Shown here piece after piece: positions 11,730 to 23,069 of a stretch of DNA of 64,000 bases (position 1 is the first letter of the stretch; every line of letters begins with the position of its first letter). This DNA is from Anadara kagoshimensis (lineage: Eukaryota; Mollusca; Bivalvia; Arcoida; Arcidae): positions 26,475,050 through 26,539,049 of the forward strand of contig CM037868.1 of NCBI GenBank assembly GCA_021292105.1. Reading direction: 5' to 3'. The translations under genes were made by a program, and so were the position numbers. The notes beneath the pieces are model-generated. The model was given only the letters and a program-made list of their open reading frames with translations, searched no databases and had not been told where the DNA came from.

Positions 11730-12075
11730 AATGGAGTGAGTAAATAATGGTGTTTAACGTCCCATTCAAGAATAGTTCACTTATATCGAGACGTCGCCAG
11801 CCATAGGAAGATGCAGACATTTTGCTTATGCGTTGCGCTGATGGCATTATACGGCAGGGTTCTTTAACGTGCCAAGCCCACCGTGACACGGGACCTCCTT
11901 TATTTTAAGTTCCTATCCGAAAGAACCGTGACTTTCATTTCGTAATGCCGAGTGCTTGGCGAAAAAACAGTCACTACCCACTTTCAAGTCTTGGGTCAGA
12001 CCCGGCCGGGGTTCGAACCCACGACCTCCCACTAACGGAGCGAGCACTCTACCGACTGAGCTACCGCAGTGGTCT
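11730..12075 (-). mobile_element. SINE-1 copy, near full length, with target-site duplication
   Basis: Intact tRNA-like head on the minus strand (GGTAGCTCAGTCGGTAGAG) and clean B box (GGGTTCGAACCC). AATAGAAT flanks the copy at 11722-11729 and 12076-12083. It sits inside the degraded right part of the 74-bp array. Confidence 0.93.
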
Positions 12076-12083
12076 AATAGAAT

Positions 12084-12225
12084 CGTGGAGTTTTATGCCC
12101 AGTTAAGATCGTTTCACTTATATCAAGGCGGCCGATTCTGTGACGGCGTTGTTTAGTCATTGTGTTAAATACGTCCAAATCAAGACTCTGTCACTTCTAT
12201 TGAGGCGTTCGAACCTGTGAAGGTG
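12084..12225. repeat. Degraded 74-bp repeat units
   Basis: Two weak units recognised by TTTCACTTATATCAAGGCGG and CACTTCTATTGAGGCG, spaced about 74 bp apart. Confidence 0.6.
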
Positions 12226-12309
12226 TTAATAAAATAATCAAGATTTACCCGTGGTATATCGTCGAAATAATAAAACACACAAGAATTTCACATGCGGAAG
12301 AATATATCA

Positions 12310-12505
12310 TGAGGTGACATCGGTGTTTCCGATCTCTTCCGAAGAACCCCGTGACCTCTCATTTCTAAATGCAGAATGCTTAACAAAAGAACATTCATTA
12401 TCTTTTCAAGTCCTAATTAGACCCGGTCGGCGTTTGAACCCACAAACTCCCATTTACATGTACATGAAGCAAGCATTCTACCAATTAAGCTACCGTAGTG
12501 GTAAG
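12310..12505 (-). mobile_element. SINE-1-like copy, old and 3'-truncated
   Basis: Head recognisable on the minus strand (TAGCTTAATTGGTAGAATG) with body blocks TTGAAAAG and TTCTTTTGTTAAG; many substitutions and no tail. Confidence 0.75.
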
Positions 12506-12948
12506 AATCTGTTGACAAAGTAATTCTAGTAAAATATGTTACAATTCACACTTAATTACCCCTTATATATCAATTACTTAGTTCTTTATTTCTGTAATCT
12601 GAAGCCATTTATGATTTTTATTCCCTTTTACAAGCTGGATAAATCAATAAAGGCTACAATCTGAACTGCTTCGCATGGGAAACGTTCTAGAGATTCTCCT
12701 TAACCACCGGAAGTTAATTGCTATCATCTAGATGTTTTGATTCTAGATCACTATTACTCTTGACAGTTATTGGCTTTACAAAAGAAATTTTCCCCAGAAG
12801 CACATTTAAGCGGAAATCGAATTATAGTGGTATATGAAGCGTATGTTGTTATTTGGGTTCAATATTTACAAGAAATATATAACCTTGATGGACAACGAAG
12901 GACTAGACTTACAAACATTCATACAAGTGTCCTTAAAAATGAGAAAGC
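12506..12948. other. No recognisable feature
   Basis: AT-rich. The 62-codon plus frame at 12770-12958 has no recognisable motif. Confidence 0.5.
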
Positions 12949-13210
12949 GATTGATTGATTGATTGATTGATGATTTGCGTCCAAGTCAGGTGTATTTCAC
13001 CTTCATTGAAACGCCTTTAGGTATAGGTAAATGCATTTTTAAAATACGCTCGCTCGAGGCAATGTGCAGGAAGAGCCCTTTAACATGCCTGTCGTAATTC
13101 GGGGCATCGTTTTAAGGTCTCTTCCGAAGGATCCCTTGACCCAATTTATAATTACCGAACGCTATGCGAAATAATGTTTCTTCCATCATTCAAGAACTGA
13201 CTTCTATGGA
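12949..13210 (-). mobile_element. Diverged SINE-1-related copy with (GATT)n tail
   Basis: Starts at a GATT tetranucleotide run, then carries CAAGTCAGGTGTATTTCACC, CAATGTGCAGGAAG, and CTTCCGAAGGATCCC, all recognisable versions of SINE-1 body blocks. Tail differs from the main subfamily (GATTGATT instead of GAGTTGAGTT). Confidence 0.65.
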
Positions 13211-13489
13211 AGTGAAAGAATTTTCACCGCGGCGTAAAATATAATTACTGCAATGTCATGCTATAACATAACATTTGCAATCTCTATTTTGTTGAGAACA
13301 CTTCTCACGACAGGCGTGGCTCGTTAAAGAACCAACCCTGTACATTGCGCCGAGTGCACTGCAAAGGTCAAAATTCAAAATTTCTGCCACACTTCGGCTA
13401 TAACTGTTGACGTCTGGAAGAAAAATCTAATTTAATAAATCGATTCTTTAAAACGTAATAAAGACAATGGGTCATGTGCTCGATTGAAA

Positions 13490-13735
13490 ATTTTATAATC
13501 CTTATATTTGCAGTGCGCTCAGGGCAATGTGCAGGGAAGGGTTCTTTAACTTGCCTGCCGTGACACAGTGCATTGTTTTAAAGGTCCCTTCCGAAGGATC
13601 CCTTAACCCGATTTCTAAATAATGAGCGTTTGGCGAAATAACGATCACTATCTAATCTTATATTTTCTCAGACCCCGGCTGGGGTTCGAACCTGATAAGA
13701 AGTGAGCACTCTAACTGATCTACTGTAACAGAAAC
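13490..13735 (-). mobile_element. Diverged SINE-1-related copy, tail missing
   Basis: Same subfamily as the preceding copy (GCAATGTGCAGGGAAGGG, CTTCCGAAGGATCCC), with a tRNA-like head region still showing GGGGTTCGAACC. The 13211-13490 spacer holds no visible gene. Confidence 0.7.
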
Positions 13736-13867
13736 GAATGCTCAAGGGAACAACCAAAGAATGAAATATGTCTTTGATTCCTGACTATAACGTTCGATGG
13801 CAGAGTGTTTTAAAGCGGGGTTATAGATCAGAATATTATGCTCCACTATATAAGAGCAAAAACGATA

Positions 13868-14206
13868 GAGAGTTGAGTTGAGCAATGGTGGTAAACGTCC
13901 CAGTCAAGAATATCTTACTTATATCGAGACGTCGCCATCTATAGACGAAGGTGCAGAATTGCCTGTATGTTGCGCTAATGACATTTTACAGCAGAGTCCT
14001 TTATCGTGCCAAGCCCACCGTGACATGGGGCCTCGTTTATTTTTAGTTATCATCCGAAAGAACGGTGATTTTCATTTCGTAATGCCGAGTGCTTGGCGAA
14101 AGAACAATTACTACCCACTTTCAAATCTTTAGTATGATTCGGTCGGGCTTCGAACCCACGGCCTCCCACTTACAAAGCGAGCACTCTACCAAGTGAGATA
14201 CCGCAG
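13868..14206 (-). mobile_element. SINE-1 copy, near full length
   Basis: Tail GAGTTGAGTTGAG at the plus-left end, body intact in order, head GGTATCTCACTTGGTAGAG on the minus strand. No clear target-site duplication. Confidence 0.88.
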
Positions 14207-15583
14207 TGGTTCACAAAGTAGATAGGTAGGTAGGTATGGATCGTAGAGTCTCTCAGCACCTCCTTGATTCGTATTTTGTGCGGGTAAATCCTAATGTGAA
14301 AAAAGTTTCATCCACCAATCAAGAACTGGCTTTCTGTATGTAACTGAAAGAATCCCAAACGCGGCGTAAAATATAACATAACATTTACAATCTCAATTTT
14401 GTTGACAACATTTCTCACGACAGACGTGGCTCGTTAAAGAACCAACCCTATACATTGCCCAACAACTTTAACTTTCAAATCTACAATACAGACATGTCGT
14501 ATGTTAAATTACTTTTCTAACCAAAAGTCAGCTAATTGTCGAAAACTTTCCGGAGATATAACTAATGGAGAGAGAGAGAGAGAGAGAGAGAGTTCGGTAG
14601 ATTCGGTACTAATCCGTTGACTCGGACTTTAACTTTTGGCAGTTCAGGGATGAAGTATGCATTAAAATTCTCACACATCTTGTTTGTTTGCCAACTTTAA
14701 TTTTTATTTAATAACAGTTTAAAGAAGATTTTTTCGCAATTCAGTAATTCAAATATTTATGTTGCTAGTATATACCTCATATCAGTGATGACATAACTTT
14801 TGTTGTATTATCAACAACCTTGATGCCAGCATTTCCTGAAACAACCATCTAGGCTTTCATGTAACGAACTTGCTAATTTTACTCTGCAGAAGGAACAACT
14901 GAATTGAGAAGCATAATTGTTTATATCAAACTCAGTTCATATACTCCTATTTTACTTGTTTGCTCTGTCTAATGTTTTTGGTCCTAATTTGAAAGAAATA
15001 TATGGTATTTTGGCTTGAAAGTGCTAGTTTGGGATATTTTATACATTTTATAATGCAAGAGTTACACGCCCTTTCCTTTTGCTGCCATTTTGTTACACAT
15101 TTTGACATTTGTATGATACGCGTTATTTCTAATAATCTTAGGTCTTTGAAAAACCAAATCTTAAATAACCTTATGACCAATAATAATGAAATAATTCAAA
15201 TTGGAAATGTGTAAAGCGAATTTTTGGGCTTTAAAAATGCGTGAAACAACATAAAATATAAGTTTGGAGATGAAGGCATCACGCCTCTCTACACTATTGT
15301 GATGAAGCCCATAAATATTGTTGATGGTTTGAGAAATCTTGGTTTTGAACATCCCCGAGTCAAAACAAATGGAAATATCGTAAATTTTATAAATTTAACA
15401 ATTTTTTTAAAGATCATAAATTAAACAACTATAGCCCATGTTCAGATGTACATGTATAATTCATATACAGCATTGACATCTAAAAAACAAAAACTGTTTG
15501 ACATAAATCCCTGCAGAATTTCTTTATAACGTCATTAACAATACAATGAATTTTCACTCCTTACAAAAATAATGATATATAGA
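14207..15583. other. AT-rich stretch with a (GA)n tract, otherwise featureless
   Basis: A GA dinucleotide run lies at 14568-14592. Sequence around 14540-14640 (GTCGAAAACTTTCC, ATTCGGTACTAATCCG) looks like a degraded family A element. The block at 14340-14460 (CGGCGTAAAATATAA, AGACGTGGCTCGTTAAAGAA) repeats 13220-13340. Open frames at 14947-15352 have no recognisable motif. Confidence 0.5.
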
Positions 15584-15789
15584 GTACAGGCCTGTTGTCG
15601 AAAGTTTAACACTAAGCTAACTGATTGGTACCAAAACTGCAGCTCCCTTTGGTCACTTAATACGCTTTTCAACAGCTGCCATCTATCTATTTCCTTTCGT
15701 CTTCTATCTATTAATTTCTTCGCCTCTCATTCGAAATACTTTTCCTTTTTGTTTGTTCAGTGTTAAACTTTCGACAGGTCTGCACTGTA
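15584..15789. mobile_element. TIR element family A
   Basis: Left end GTACAGGCCTGTTGTCGAAAG and right end inverse (CTTTCGACAGGTCTGCACTG), about 30 bp of TIR extending through TTTAACACTAAGC. About 205 bp long and non-coding. Related copies lie near 26024, 34110, 50174 and 62941. Confidence 0.85.
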
Positions 15790-16117
15790 TAAGGTTATTT
15801 CACGTGATCAATAGCTTAAAGTTATACTAAATTCTAAACCAGCTGACGGAAACGGATCTGTGATGTCTTCAACGGAGACTTATTGTCGATTCTGAGCAAA
15901 TCCTCCCGGTAATATTTTTTGTTTTTTTTAATGAGAAATATTTATTATGAACCCGGAGACTGATTTAAGTCGTTCTTTATAAGCACTTTGATAGAAATTA
16001 AGGAAGATTTGAAATCTGTAGAGATAGATTAATTTACATGTAATTGCCCTTGTATGATTCTGATAGTAATGCTAAAAGACAGTGATGTGATAAAATAACT
16101 ACATGCATGTATGACCA
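15790..16117. other. No recognisable feature
   Basis: AT-rich sequence, no frame or repeat recognised. GTGATATC/GGAGACTTATTGTC-like words recur at 17100-17150. Confidence 0.4.
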
Positions 16118-16300
16118 GTGTTAGAATGTTCAAACAAAAACAAACTATTCCATGTCCAAATCATAATCCAGAAGCAAAGTAAAAACTTTGAAACTGACAA
16201 GTTAGGTAAAACAGTGAACTTCCATCAGGAAATTGAGGCCGGGTGCTCTGGAAGGGTCAGCACCCCCGGTGTCGCTAGCCACGCCCACCACACTTGTATC
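16118..16300 (-). mobile_element. Dispersed element family D, 3' half
   Basis: Reads, on plus, CCATGTCCAAATCATAATCC, AGAAGCAAAGTAAAAACTTTG, GGCCGGGTGCTCTGGAAGGG, GTGTCGCTAGCCACG: the reverse complement of the D 3' half. The 100-codon frame across it is incidental. Confidence 0.75.
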
Positions 16301-16695
16301 ATCTTTATTACTTTAACAACGATTTTAAATAAGTTATGCATTATAAATGTAATTCATATATCTAGTGGACCCAGATTGAATTCCCACAACAGGTCTGGTG
16401 TAGAAGAAAATTTTATTTAAAAACAAATATGTTTCTATACAAGATAAAACTGCAATGTAGTTTTAAATCTATTTTTCTAAAATGAATATGCATTGTCTCG
16501 TAAGTCTTTTAAACTCAATATCATAATATGTTTTAGAATTTATCGCTTGAGGAAGTTGTAAATGATTTTTCATCTGTTTTAAATTATAATCAGATGCTAA
16601 CGCGCATTACTCAGTTTGCTTTGCACGGCAATGGCAGTTATAGCACTATTAACGCCATTTCTAGACAGTTCAATGGTTAAATATTTTTTTTAAAA

Positions 16696-17021
16696 ATTCT
16701 CAAAAATTCATTTCTTGGTCAAATTCCATGATTTTTGCACCGTTAAATGTAAACTTAGTTGTAGTTTCTCCCAATAAATGTCAAAATACTGTCCGTTTTA
16801 TAACAGTCAATGAAACATAAGCTGAACAGCATTGTGAATTTTTAACTTCGATGTGAAGCATGAATATATATCAGATTTCAATTTTAAAAATTTTCCGTTG
16901 AATTTGAAATGTTTATCTATTAAAAACAACAAAATTATCTTATCTAATTTTTTTAAACTACAACAAATTTTACATTTAACAGTGAAAAATCATGGAAATT
17001 GACCAAGAAATTCATTTTTTA
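16696..17021. mobile_element. Foldback element, ~65-bp arms
   Basis: Left arm (TTCATTTCTTGGTCAAATTCC ... TTAAATGTAAACTTAGTTGT) is answered in inverse at 16955-17020 (ACATTTAACAGTGAAAAATC, GACCAAGAAATTCATTTTT). The centre of about 190 bp is non-coding and AT-rich. Confidence 0.8.
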
Positions 17022-17445
17022 GAATACATGTAATTTCAAATATGTGGTTTTATATGAAACAAAGAAGGATTTTACAAAGTGCCCGAATATATATTGCACC
17101 TCTCTGTATCTGTGATATCTGAAACGGAGGTTTATTGTCAATAACGAGATATTTTAGCATGATAATTTTTTGTATTTTTGTATTTTAATAATCTATACAT
17201 ATATTTATTATTTATCAGTAGGAGATTCATCTGATCTTAAAAATTCCTTATTAACAGTAGGATAATATATGATACTTCCGTCTTGGTAAAATCGTTAATT
17301 ATAATTTGTGTAGTTTGCCTTGAACATCAATTGACGTTTTTTTCACTACACACATTTCTTAACAGTGTATAGAAAAACAACATTTACATGTTCCCTTCTT
17401 CTTTAATTGAAATATTAATTTATTTATTTACCAGTAAATGTATGT

Positions 17446-17897
17446 TATGCCCAAGTCACACATTCACGGATCACCTCGCCTTATTAGCTACGGATATGAT
17501 CCGGCTTCATTCGTAGTAATCTGTAGTGGTCTGTATCTTTCCGTATAGTAGCCGTAGTCACACGTAGTCATTCGTAGTAGTATTTCTATATCCGTGACAA
17601 TTTCTGAACATGTTCAAAATTTCACCACGGATCAAACAACAGTGGTATAATCTTACTAAACCGTATTAGACCGTACTGATCCGTTCTAGTCCCCATCAAA
17701 ACCGTATAAACCTGTGCTTATCAGTGGGCCCGAACTCGTAAACGATTTATACGGTTAGTTACGGTTAACCACGTACTAGTGCGTCCGTATCTGATTCGTG
17801 CCGGACCTCGCAAATGGGCTTTTCCGGGGTAATCCGTGAAATTTAATCCGTATTAGTACCAGCGAGATGGTCCGTTAATGTGTGACTGGGGCAAAAG
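17446..17897. mobile_element. TIR element with GCCCCAGTCACACATT termini
   Basis: Left terminus TATGCCCAAGTCACACATTC and right terminus inverse (ATGTGTGACTGGGGCAAAAG), with TIRs extending about 34 bp through ACGGATCACCTCGC. The interior is dense in CCGTA/TACGG words. About 450 bp and non-coding. The preceding 17022-17445 shows nothing recognisable. Confidence 0.85.
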
Positions 17898-18129
17898 TGT
17901 TTATTTCGTGTACAGGAACATGCATTTTTTATGTGCCTCCGTATGGACTGCCAATCCTAACACTACCCGTGATTTGGGGGATCACCGTATATAAATATTT
18001 CCAATAAAAGGTCAAACGGACTGGTCCATGTTGTTTTCCTAATAATAATAATAATGCAACATATTTTGTCAGCTACTTTGTGTTTTCCATGTATTTCACA
18101 TATTGTCATTAATTGAGTAATGTTAAATT

Positions 18130-19660
18130 TTATCTGACAGTTTATATTTCAGAGCACTGATATATTGTGAACTCCATCATTAATGTAAATTCTTTATTTT
18201 TACAGTAAATGCTCCTTCGGAAGAAATTGAATCCTCACAAGATATTTCCCATTTTATGCAAATAGATCGATATCATGCATTACAATTACTAGCTCAGACG
18301 ACACAATTTGCTATAAAATAGGTCATAATTAGTTTGATTTCCCTTCACTGTATCCATCTTTACATGAATTCCTTTCCAGGAATAAAACAGTTACACCGCT
18401 TTTACTTTGCTTTTGGATTGTCATTTTAAACTTTAAATATTTTTTCACTATCTACCTCTTTTTATTTCAGAGAATTTTTTATGAACCCCAGCATTAATAT
18501 AAATTCTCTGTTAAACTTGCTAATGCATGCTTCTCCAAAAGAGATCGAATCCTAAAAAATATTGTCTATCGTCTTCGATAGACCAATGCATCATAATTGC
18601 TAGTTTAGACGACACAATTTGCAATGAAATGGGTTATAATTAAGTTGATTTTCCTTCACTTTTTCCATTTATAAATCAATTCCTTTCCAGGAATAAGACT
18701 TTTACACCGTTTTTACTTTGTTTTTGGGATTGTGATGTAACAGCTTAAAAGTTTTTTTTTCATTATCTGCCTGTTTTTATTTCAGAACATTGTTATGTTA
18801 TAAACTCCAGCATTAATATAAATTTTCTATTTAACTTGCTAATGCATGCTTCTTCAGAAGAGATCGAATCCTCAAAAAATATTCTCCATCTTCTTTAGTA
18901 GATCAATATCATGCATCATAATTACTAGTACAGACGACTCAATTTGCAATGAAATGGGTCATAATTAGTTTGATTTTCTTTTACTGTATCATCTATAAAT
19001 CAATTACTTTCCAGGAATGAAACTCTTCCACCGTTTGTACTTTGTTTTTGCGATTGTGATTTTAAAATTTCAAAAGTTTTTTTTTTCATTATCTGCCTGT
19101 TTTTATTCCAGAGCATTGTTATGTTATAAACTCTAGCATTAATATAAAATTTCTGTTTCTTCAGAAGAGATCGAATCCTCAAAAAATATTCTCCATCTTC
19201 TTTAGTAGATCAATATCATGCATCATAATTACTACTGCAGACGGCACAATTTGCAATGAAATGGGAAATAATTAGTTTGATTTCCCTTCACTGTATTCAT
19301 CTATAAATCAATTCTTTTCCAGGAATTAGACTGTTACATCGTTTTTACTTTGCTTTGTGCCGGTGATTTTAAAATATCTAAAGTTGTTTTTTTATTTCAT
19401 TATCTGCATGTTTTTATTTCAGAACATTGTCATGTTATAAACTCTAGCATTAATATAAATTTTCAGTTCAACTTGCTAATGCATGCTTCTTCAGAAGAGA
19501 TCGCATCCTCAAAAGATATTCTCCATCTTCTTCTATAGATCAATATCATGCATCATATTAATACTGCAGACGACACAATTTGCAATGAAATGGGACATGA
19601 TTAGTTTGATTTCTTCTATAAATCAATTCCTTTCCAGGAATAAAACCGCTACACTGTTAT
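18130..19660. repeat. ~313-bp tandem repeat, about five copies
   Basis: TTTCCAGGAATAAAACAG-like words recur at about 18378, 18689, 19013, 19321 and 19636, giving steps of 308-324 bp. Each unit also holds AATGCATGCTTCTTCAGAAG and ATCATGCATCATAATTACTA. Units differ by substitutions and small indels, so the array is not recent. Open frames here are incidental. Confidence 0.88.
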
Positions 19661-19825
19661 ATCGTACATACATTGTAGACTCAGAAATTGGGAAAAAAAC
19701 CTGCAACAATAATATCAAGATAAAGAAAAATCTAATTAAAGAATTCAATTGGTATACGAGTCATTTCTTGCTTTTATCGGTATTTCACAGATTGTTCGTG
19801 ACATATTCTCATAACAATGTAAGAA

Positions 19826-20205
19826 GCCGCGGTGGCCTAATGGATAAGACGTCAGTCTTCTAATTCAGGATATCTCACCGCTGTGAGTTCGAATCCCGCT
19901 CCGACCGCATGTGGGAAAGTGAATTTCCCTTGCCGTTGGCCTATACTGGTTAACCTGGTATCAGTATAATGGATTGGGGGGGGGTGGTACGCTTGTCTGC
20001 GACGTCCTGACTCTGTGGGCTAGCACGTTTAAGTCGCTCTGGGTGCGCGCTAGCATAAGGCAGACTATAAAACACACTAGCACTTCACATGCATGCACAA
20101 ACTTGATCATAGATTAATCCATAGAGATTGACAAAGTAGTTCTCATCACGAATAGCTGAAAAATTGCCGATGCACGTTAAGCAACAATTAACCAACCAAA
20201 CAATA
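19826..20205 (+). mobile_element. SINE-2 copy, tRNA-Arg-like head
   Basis: Head GCCGCGGTGGCCTAATGGAT (A box) and GAGTTCGAATCCCGC (B box), then body with TGGGAAAGTGAATTTCCC, GCGCTAGCATAAGGCAGAC and tail GCTGAAAAATTGCCGATGC then (AACC)n-like. Unlike SINE-1 it lies on the plus strand. The anticodon arm is degraded and no acceptor stem closes, so it is not a functional tRNA gene. Confidence 0.88.
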
Positions 20206-20284
20206 TGGTAGTTATCATATTGCAACTATAAGATCATTCATTTATCTTATCTACAAAATCAAAAATATCTCTCCATGTCAAGAT

Positions 20285-20395
20285 CATAATAGCTAAAGTA
20301 AAAATTTTATAACTAGCAAATTAAAATATAACTTTCCTTGTGTTGTGAGACCGTGTGCTCTCGAAGAGTTAGTACCTCCTTTCTAGCTAAAAACA
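20285..20395 (-). mobile_element. Dispersed element family D, fragment
   Basis: Degraded 3' part: CCATGTCAAGATCATAATAG, GACCGTGTGCTCTCGAAGAG, GTTAGTACCTCC on plus. Low identity to the best copies. Confidence 0.6.
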
Positions 20396-20645
20396 TTCAT
20401 CACATGACATTTGTACATAAAACTTGAGAATGAAAAGAACGAAAAAGGTAAATATTTAAAATATTTATGCTTTTTCAAAAAAAGGAAAATATATAAATAC
20501 GAGCAAATATTCAAGATTCCAAACTGTCTTAATATTTGAATATGTTTAGACTTTTTTAGACGTAAACTTTAGCACCAATGAAAACTTTCTTACAGCGCTA
20601 AGTACAATATTATATATTGCGATGGTTCACCACCGTCACCTTATT

Positions 20646-20851
20646 AATTGACGGAACGCCGGCCACACCCACAATGTTCCGACAAAGGTCCGGCATGCTA
20701 CACAAAAAGAATGCAAACTCGTCCTGAATAGCCATTTAATGACGTAACTGACACTAGTGTCAGTACGTCATAAGTTGTGGTGACGCTGCTTTGGTACCGT
20801 GATAGCGAGCAGTGTAGGAACATAAGAGGCGGAACCGGCGATACGTCAATT
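20646..20851. mobile_element. TIR element family E
   Basis: Starts AATTGACGGAACGCCGGCC and ends GGCGATACGTCAATT. Interior words (GACACTAGTGTCAGTACGTC, GCTGCTTTGGTACCGTGAT) are shared with copies near 28273, 50378, 57536 and 57912. About 205 bp and non-coding. Confidence 0.85.
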
Positions 20852-20924
20852 GGGTGCGTTGTGTATTTACAATGATTTAATCATTGCCTCTACCTATTGA
20901 TTTCTTTCGAATTTCGATTAAACA

Positions 20925-21090
20925 CTTGTTGGGTGTAGCTAGTCTGGCATGTTGTGCTTACCCTTCCACAGCTTCCGGCAGCAATCCTTATGTGCATTTT
21001 GTCAGTTTTGGAAGTTTTTACTTTCCATTTTGGATTGTGTGATTTTAATATGGATCTATATGTTTTTAATTGTTGCCTAAAACAGAAAAT
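20925..21090 (+). mobile_element. Dispersed element family D, 3' half
   Basis: GGGTGTAGCTAGTCTGGC, GTGCTTACCCTTCCACAG, and the terminal GGATTGTGTGATTTTAATATGG block. Confidence 0.65.
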
Positions 21091-21364
21091 GAAATTAATT
21101 ACACGAGTCCATTTTGCATTTAAAAGTGAATAAAATAAATAGTTTTTATTATTTATTTAACATTCAACTTTAACATTGTAAATCACATAATAAAGTTAAT
21201 AAACAAAAATATTTTCCCGTTTGATTCCAAGTCTTCGGGATCCTGTCTTACTAGACAATATTATTTCGTTAACCGGCGTGACTGTTATCTTGAACTTACT
21301 GGTCAATGATTGAAAAATTATGCTGTTTATCAAGAGCAATAATGATACAGTGTAAATCAAAAAC

Positions 21365-21505
21365 AAACATACTAATCCATTTCCGAATCACAATCCAGAA
21401 GCAAAGTAAAAACTTTGGGACTGACAAGACTGGTTAGACACGTAAACTTTAACAAGGGAATTGAGACTGGGTGCTCCGGAAAGGGTAAGCACCTCCTGTT
21501 AAAAA
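21365..21505 (-). mobile_element. Dispersed element family D, 3' half
   Basis: On plus: AAACAAACATACTAATCC, CAGAAGCAAAGTAAAAAC, GACTGGGTGCTCCGGAAAGG, TAAGCACCTCC, the inverse of the D 3' half. A duplicated leader (TTATGCTGTTTATCA) occurs on both sides, near 21318 and 21505. Confidence 0.75.
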
Positions 21506-21509
21506 TTAT

Positions 21510-22518
21510 GCTGTTTATCACGTGCAATAATGATACAGTGTAAAATCAGTAATAAAATAAATACTTAATTGTCTAACAAATCAAAAACAAGCATACATGT
21601 AAACATGCAAATCACAATCCCAAAAGTAACGTTAATTTGTATTAACTTTAAAAGCTATTTAGTTAGGTAACCAATGCGTCCTTCCAGAGATATATTGAAA
21701 CAAAATTTATTATAAAGAAAATAAAAATAAAAAAAACGCAATGGCTTGTGTTTGTTTCCAATTTTTAATGCAAAATACATGTACAATATACTCGCATTGT
21801 TCATAATGTATATAAATGTTCCTGGTATTTTGCTATTTTTCCCAGTATATCGGAGGAGGTACGATATGTTTTTCATATTTAGAGAAGCCATCAACTCCAA
21901 CATTAATAAACATCCGAGTTTTTTATATTTTTTTGTTTTGATGGACGTTTTTACTAGTACTTATATCTTTCTGAAGATATTATTCATGACTCCAAACGGG
22001 TCAAATGCAGGGAAATTAATCGTGCAGAAATTCTTTCATCTATATCCAGGTGGTCAAATCTTGGATGGCAAAAGAGTACTCGGACAAAACCACCCGCGTT
22101 TGAAATCGAACTTTCGAACTTTCTCAAAGCAAGTGAGATTCTAACTTAGGCGATGAGAGGAGCTTTTTGAAAGTACTCTGTCACCAAAACCTCTTCAAAT
22201 TGATCAATAGTAATGATATAGAAACTGACAGTGCAATCAACATGGCAATTTGTAACCACTTTGTACATAATAATGCTTCACGTCTTTTTTCAGAATTTTA
22301 CAGAAGATAACATTTGCCACATCAATAAATCAATTCCATGGCAGATTACACAGGAAATCACATATGATAATCATATTTTATGGGAACAGAAATTTAAAGT
22401 AAAAACTACAACAAAGATTGGTATTTTATGGAAACTGGAAAATGTAATGTCTTCTGTTAGTACTGTGAAATAATCTATTTCCGTGGTGTCCAATGGGGTA
22501 TGCTGCTGTACCACGTGA
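21510..22518. other. AT-rich stretch, no supported gene
   Basis: The longest frame is 132 codons on plus (21746-22144). It is hydrophobic and phenylalanine/tyrosine-rich in its first half, as AT-rich noncoding DNA often is. I recognise no domain in it. Confidence 0.45.
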
Positions 22519-22800
22519 TCAATACTTCTTAACGTTTGTGCGGTTTTGGAAAACGTAAACGTCACAAGATTCTGGAATGAGGTCATATTCACGGGAAAAC
22601 GTCATCTTTTGCAATTCCGGATCCATATCCGTTGGAAATAAGTGTTCCGCACAAACACTAGAGTATACTACATGGTACAGCGGTGAACCCCACATTCGTG
22701 GTTCGGTAAATTTGTGTTTTATGGTTTTCCTAGGATTTGAATTTGTAATAATAAATTGTTTTTTTTGCGAAAAGGTAAATCTGTTGGTCAAGATATCCAC
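22519..22800 (-). CDS. Possible exon of unknown function (tentative)
   Basis: A minus-strand frame of 93 codons whose C-terminal two thirds has balanced composition unlike the AT-rich surroundings. It includes WGSPLYHVV, SSVCAEHLFPTDMDP and REYDLIPESCDVYVFQ. The W, then about twelve residues, then C-x-E-H pattern is weakly reminiscent of the second half of a THAP zinc finger, but the leading cysteine pair is not visible, so I do not assign it. There is no identifiable partner exon nearby. It could be an exon, a fragment of a captured gene or a chance frame. Confidence 0.3.
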   Translation of the reverse strand: MDILTNRFTFSQKKQFIITNSNPRKTIKHKFTEPRMWGSPLYHVVYSSVCAEHLFPTDMDPELQKMTFSREYDLIPESCDVYVFQNRTNVKKY

Positions 22801-23069
22801 AAAGACAAAAATTCAGAAACCACAAAAATGTATTGATTTCATAGTAATTGATATTTTTGGTTTTTATCTATTATTTGTTGTATTACATTAACTCAGTCAT
22901 TTGTGTTGAAGGATCTTAAGCTAAACAATTGTTATATAAAGATATCTTAAATTGGCACGGTATCGTCATGTTTGTTAGTAATGCAATAACGCTATATTGC
23001 AGAGTTCGTAACCACCCTTAACATTAAACGAAGCAAGGTGTTACAAATAACTTGTTGACTTAGGTATAT

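Noticed and set aside
19826-19905. Possible tRNA-Arg gene
   Set aside because: A and B boxes are present but the anticodon arm is degraded, no acceptor stem closes and the sequence continues into a SINE-2 body found elsewhere.
21746-22144. 132-codon plus frame
   Set aside because: Phe/Tyr/Ile-rich as expected from AT-rich DNA, no recognised domain, and overlapped by another frame.
22577-22891. 104-codon plus frame overlapping the minus frame
   Set aside because: Its composition is less protein-like and it ends in AT-rich sequence; if either strand codes, minus is the better candidate.
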